DNA of 8,482 nt, taken from contig DVND01000180.1 in the NCBI GenBank assembly GCA_018714645.1, positions 1-8,482 of the forward strand, read 5' to 3'. Below the pieces are notes generated by a model that did not search any database, was not told where the DNA came from, and saw only the letters and a list, made by a program, of their open reading frames with translations. Positions 6,829 through 8,482 of the stretch are shown in pieces (the stretch's first letter is position 1; each line of letters opens with the position of its first letter). The translations under genes and the position numbers were made by a program. This DNA comes from Candidatus Avimonoglobus intestinipullorum (lineage in GTDB: Bacteria > Bacillota > Clostridia > UBA1381).

Positions 6829-6864
6829 ACGGCATGTTGCGGAGTTCCCGGCAACCCCGGCCGT
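6829..6864 (+). other. Imperfect stem-loop before dedA
   Basis: ACGGC (6829-6833) can pair with GCCGT (6860-6864), and inside it GTTGC (6836-6840) with GCAAC (6851-6855), around a GG/CC-capped loop. No T-run follows, so it is not a classic terminator. It could be a processing or stabilising element between the small Cys-rich gene and dedA, or chance. Confidence 0.3.
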
Positions 6865-6900
6865 AAATTAAAATTATAGAATGGAAAAGGAGTTATGGCA

Positions 6901-7518
6901 ATGCAGGAATGGATGCTTTCATTTGTAAACAACTTTGGATATTTCGGAATTTTTCTTTTGATTTTTATTGAAAATGTTTTTCCTCCCATCCCTTCGGAGG
7001 CGGTCCTTCTGTTCGGTGGCGCGCTGACCGCTACAACCGCCATGAATGTCCCTTGGACGATTATAGCCGCAACTGCCGGATCGCTGTTAGGCGCTATCGT
7101 GCTGTATGCGCTGGGGCGGATTTTTCAGGCGGAACGGCTGAAAAAGCTGTTTGCGGGAAAATTTGGGAAGATCACGCATCTGCGCCCCGATCATGTGGAA
7201 AAAGCGGAGCAATGGTTCCTGCGGTATCAAGGGAAGGCCGTTTTGATTTGCCGCTGTATCCCAATCGTCAGGAGCCTGATCTCTGTTCCTGCCGGCTTTG
7301 CAAAAATGAAGCTTCCCCAGTTCCTGCTTTTGACCGCGCTGGGAAGCGCCGTGTGGAATACGGTGCTTGTTTGCGTTGGCGCAGGGCTTGGGAGCGCGTG
7401 GGAAAAAGCAATGCCTTACTTTGACCAATACACGCACATCGTCATCATCCTATTTATCATCCTGATATTGGCCGGCGGCGCCTTTTATGTGCTGCATAAA
7501 CGCAAAAAACGCAAGTAA
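6901..7518 (+). CDS. DedA family membrane protein (VTT domain)
   Basis: A 205-residue integral membrane protein of the DedA/VTT (SNARE-associated) family. Members are implicated in returning undecaprenyl phosphate or phospholipids across the membrane and in membrane potential maintenance; which role applies here is not decidable. Key motifs are the N-terminal re-entrant region ENVFPPIPSE (24-33), the glycine-rich helix ending YALGR (69-73), the family signature RCIPIVRSLISVPAGFAKM (118-136) with its two conserved arginines and prolines, and FLLLTALGSAVWNT (141-154). A last helix (about 179-198) is followed by the basic tail HKRKKRK, which should face the cytoplasm. The start was set at 6901 because AAGGAG at 6887-6892 is 8 bases away; the ATG at 6895 would be only 2 bases away. 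The next gene begins 31 bases after the stop. Confidence 0.92.
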   Translation: MQEWMLSFVNNFGYFGIFLLIFIENVFPPIPSEAVLLFGGALTATTAMNVPWTIIAATAGSLLGAIVLYALGRIFQAERLKKLFAGKFGKITHLRPDHVEKAEQWFLRYQGKAVLICRCIPIVRSLISVPAGFAKMKLPQFLLLTALGSAVWNTVLVCVGAGLGSAWEKAMPYFDQYTHIVIILFIILILAGGAFYVLHKRKKRK

Positions 7519-7549
7519 ATCAATTATAAAAAACAGAAAGGAGCCCGCC

Positions 7550-7930
7550 ATGTTACAATTTATATGTTATCCAAAATGTACCACCTGCCAAAAAGCGCAA
7601 AAATGGCTGGAACAGCAGCATCTGCCCTTCACCATGCGTGACATTAAGGCAGATAACCCCTCCTATGAGGAACTCAAGGATTGGCATCAAAAAAGCGGAT
7701 TGCCGCTAAAGAAATTTTTCAATACCAGCGGCCTGCTGTATAAATCCATGCAGCTAAAGGAGCGCCTGCCGGACATGGACGAAGAAGAACAATTGCGGCT
7801 GCTGGCTTCGGATGGTATGCTCGTCAAGCGGCCCATCGTCCTCCGGGGCAACACCGTTTTAGTAGGCTTTCGTGAAACGGACTGGGCGCAGCATTTGCTG
7901 CAGGATGGGAGGAGTTCATGGATCGGTTGA
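7550..7930 (+). CDS. ArsC/Spx family thioredoxin-fold protein
   Basis: A 126-residue ArsC-family protein, the group covering glutaredoxin-linked arsenate reductases, YffB and the Spx/MgsR regulators. The N-terminal strand leads into a redox motif YPKCTTCQKAQKWL (7-20), with Cys10 and Cys13 forming a CxxC. It is followed by the helical insert typical of ArsC (about 38-85, with FFNTSGLLYKS at 56-66) and LVKRPIVL (91-98), whose Arg94-Pro95 is the conserved cis-Pro region. The CxxC is as in Spx; classical plasmid ArsC uses one N-terminal cysteine plus arginines. No ars operon gene (ArsB, ArsR, Acr3) is nearby, so arsenate reduction should not be assumed. A reductase or Spx-like regulator is equally open. 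AAGGAG 6 bases before the ATG fixes the start. The last 13 bases overlap the next gene, so translation is probably coupled. Confidence 0.88.
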   Translation: MLQFICYPKCTTCQKAQKWLEQQHLPFTMRDIKADNPSYEELKDWHQKSGLPLKKFFNTSGLLYKSMQLKERLPDMDEEEQLRLLASDGMLVKRPIVLRGNTVLVGFRETDWAQHLLQDGRSSWIG

Positions 7931-8178
7931 CCACGAAAAACAGCAGCGGGCAATACATCTTGTCTGCCGCCGGAACCGAACAGGCCGCGCTGCAAAAACT
8001 CGCGGCTTTTGAAAACATGTATGATGCGCTGCTTGCAGAGCAGGACCGCGTGCTGTGCAAAATTGAAGCCCTGCGGGCGCAAAATAAAACAAAATCAGTG
8101 ACATTTCAGCAATTGCTGGCGGAAAAACTGCAGCTTGCAACTATTATCAGCCGGTTCAAGCTTTGGGAAATCAATTAA
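7918..8178 (+). CDS. Small helical protein of unknown function, overlapping the ArsC-like gene
   Basis: An 86-residue protein, not assignable to a function. Its ATG lies inside the end of the ArsC/Spx-like gene, with GGAGGAG 4 bases upstream, a strong site for coupled translation. After a short N-terminus (MDRLTTKNSSGQYI) it is largely predicted helix and coiled-coil-like: AALQKLAAFENMYDALLAEQ (23-42), then IEALRAQNKTKSVTFQQLLA (49-68) and a final helix to the C-terminus. There is no signal peptide, membrane segment or metal motif; the single Cys is at 47. From memory, similar short proteins beginning RLT..N..G and carrying KLAAxE, then KTK.VTxxQLLA.KL, occur in phages and prophages of Firmicutes, with no known role. 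That resemblance is unverified. Base use is similar to its neighbours, so nothing else marks it as foreign. Confidence 0.8.
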   Translation: MDRLTTKNSSGQYILSAAGTEQAALQKLAAFENMYDALLAEQDRVLCKIEALRAQNKTKSVTFQQLLAEKLQLATIISRFKLWEIN

Positions 8179-8240
8179 CCCATTGCCACAACTGCCGTCC
8201 GGTTTAAAGCAAACGATATAACAAAGAGGAGTGTTTTAAA

Positions 8241-8426
8241 TTGAAGCTGGTTGTCAATCGGGAAAAATGTCCGCAGAACCACAAATGCCCTTCCATTGCG
8301 GTCTGTCCGCAGGGGGCAATCACCCAAAAAGACCCCTATTCCCTGCCGGAAATCAATGAGGAACTATGCATCCTCTGCGGAAAATGCATGCAGTTCTGTC
8401 CCAAGGGCGCATTTGAAAAAGTTTAA
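8241..8426 (+). CDS. Small ferredoxin-like 4Fe-4S protein, TTG start
   Basis: A 61-residue ferredoxin-fold protein, presumably a soluble cytoplasmic electron carrier. Seven cysteines are present: Cys10, Cys16, Cys22 (followed by Pro) and Cys43, 46, 49, 53 (CxxCxxCxxxCP). The second motif is canonical and with Cys22 can hold one [4Fe-4S] cluster. The first half is not canonical: instead of CxxCxxCxxxCP it reads Cys10-x5-Cys16-x5-Cys22-Pro, so the other cluster has only Cys10, Cys16 and Cys53 plus perhaps His14. It may therefore be a [3Fe-4S] or His-ligated cluster. The start is TTG, supported by AGGAG at 8227-8231, 9 bases upstream; no in-frame ATG or GTG is near. It begins 62 bases after the previous gene, and I see no convincing promoter in the gap. 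The 56 bases after the stop hold no clear terminator. Confidence 0.87.
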   Translation: MKLVVNREKCPQNHKCPSIAVCPQGAITQKDPYSLPEINEELCILCGKCMQFCPKGAFEKV

Positions 8427-8482
8427 AAAGCCTCTTTTGTATCGAATAATGAACTATCAGCCATAATAAAGCTATAATCCTA

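Noticed and set aside
8425..8445. Possible terminator after the ferredoxin gene (AAAAG-CCT-CTTTT)
   Set aside because: The stem is only 5 bp, mostly A-T, and no clean T-run follows. It is too weak to call.
8450..8478. TATAAT at 8473-8478 with a loose -35 (TGAACT) at the right edge
   Set aside because: The -35 match is poor and the gene it would serve is outside the window, so it cannot be judged.
1..8482. Defence system, prophage, CRISPR or mobile element
   Set aside because: I looked on both strands for repeats, integrase or transposase motifs and defence-type domains and saw none. The only phage-like hint is the small 86-residue protein at 7918-8178.

Overview
The window looks like ordinary chromosomal sequence from an anaerobic Firmicute of the class Clostridia, probably a gut bacterium. 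The evidence is strong AGGAGG-type ribosome binding sites, TTG and GTG starts, glucuronate isomerase, a DUF6472-type small protein, a clostridial-style Nudix domain, and short ferredoxin and Bfd-like proteins. This is an inference from protein character; there is no rRNA or other direct taxonomic marker. I see no tRNA, rRNA, CRISPR array, insertion sequence or integrase.

Layout. Bases 1-1332 hold the 3' end of uxaC (glucuronate isomerase), closed by a strong intrinsic terminator. A GNAT acetyltransferase gene follows (1468-2061). It converges on a MATE transporter gene on the minus strand, and the two share a bidirectional terminator at about 2067-2101. Upstream of MATE on the minus strand is a long gene (3563-5155) encoding an unusual single polypeptide: a complete Nudix hydrolase domain fused to a complete MutY adenine glycosylase. 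It has its own promoter (TTGCCG-17-TATACT) and terminator. Upstream of that is a small Bfd-like [2Fe-2S] protein gene (5230-5415), also with its own terminator.

From 5528 onward every gene is on the plus strand: yjbQ, sfsA, a small Cys-rich DUF6472-like gene, a dedA-family membrane protein, an ArsC/Spx-like thioredoxin-fold protein, a small helical protein of unknown function that overlaps the previous gene by 13 bases, and a small ferredoxin with a TTG start. Spacing is short (overlap to 75 bases) and I see no convincing terminator between them, so they may be one transcription unit or a few nested ones.

How they work together. The functions are mostly housekeeping: hexuronate breakdown (uxaC), removal of oxidised-guanine damage (Nudix-MutY), membrane transport and membrane homeostasis (MATE, DedA), nucleic acid turnover (SfsA), and iron-sulfur or thiol redox (Bfd-like, ArsC/Spx-like, ferredoxin).

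Nothing here is convincingly a new defence or mobile system. The points most worth a second look are the Nudix-MutY fusion, a one-base frameshift near the 5' end of the MATE gene together with a promoter whose -10 box contains its apparent start codon, and the incomplete cysteine pattern of the ferredoxin.
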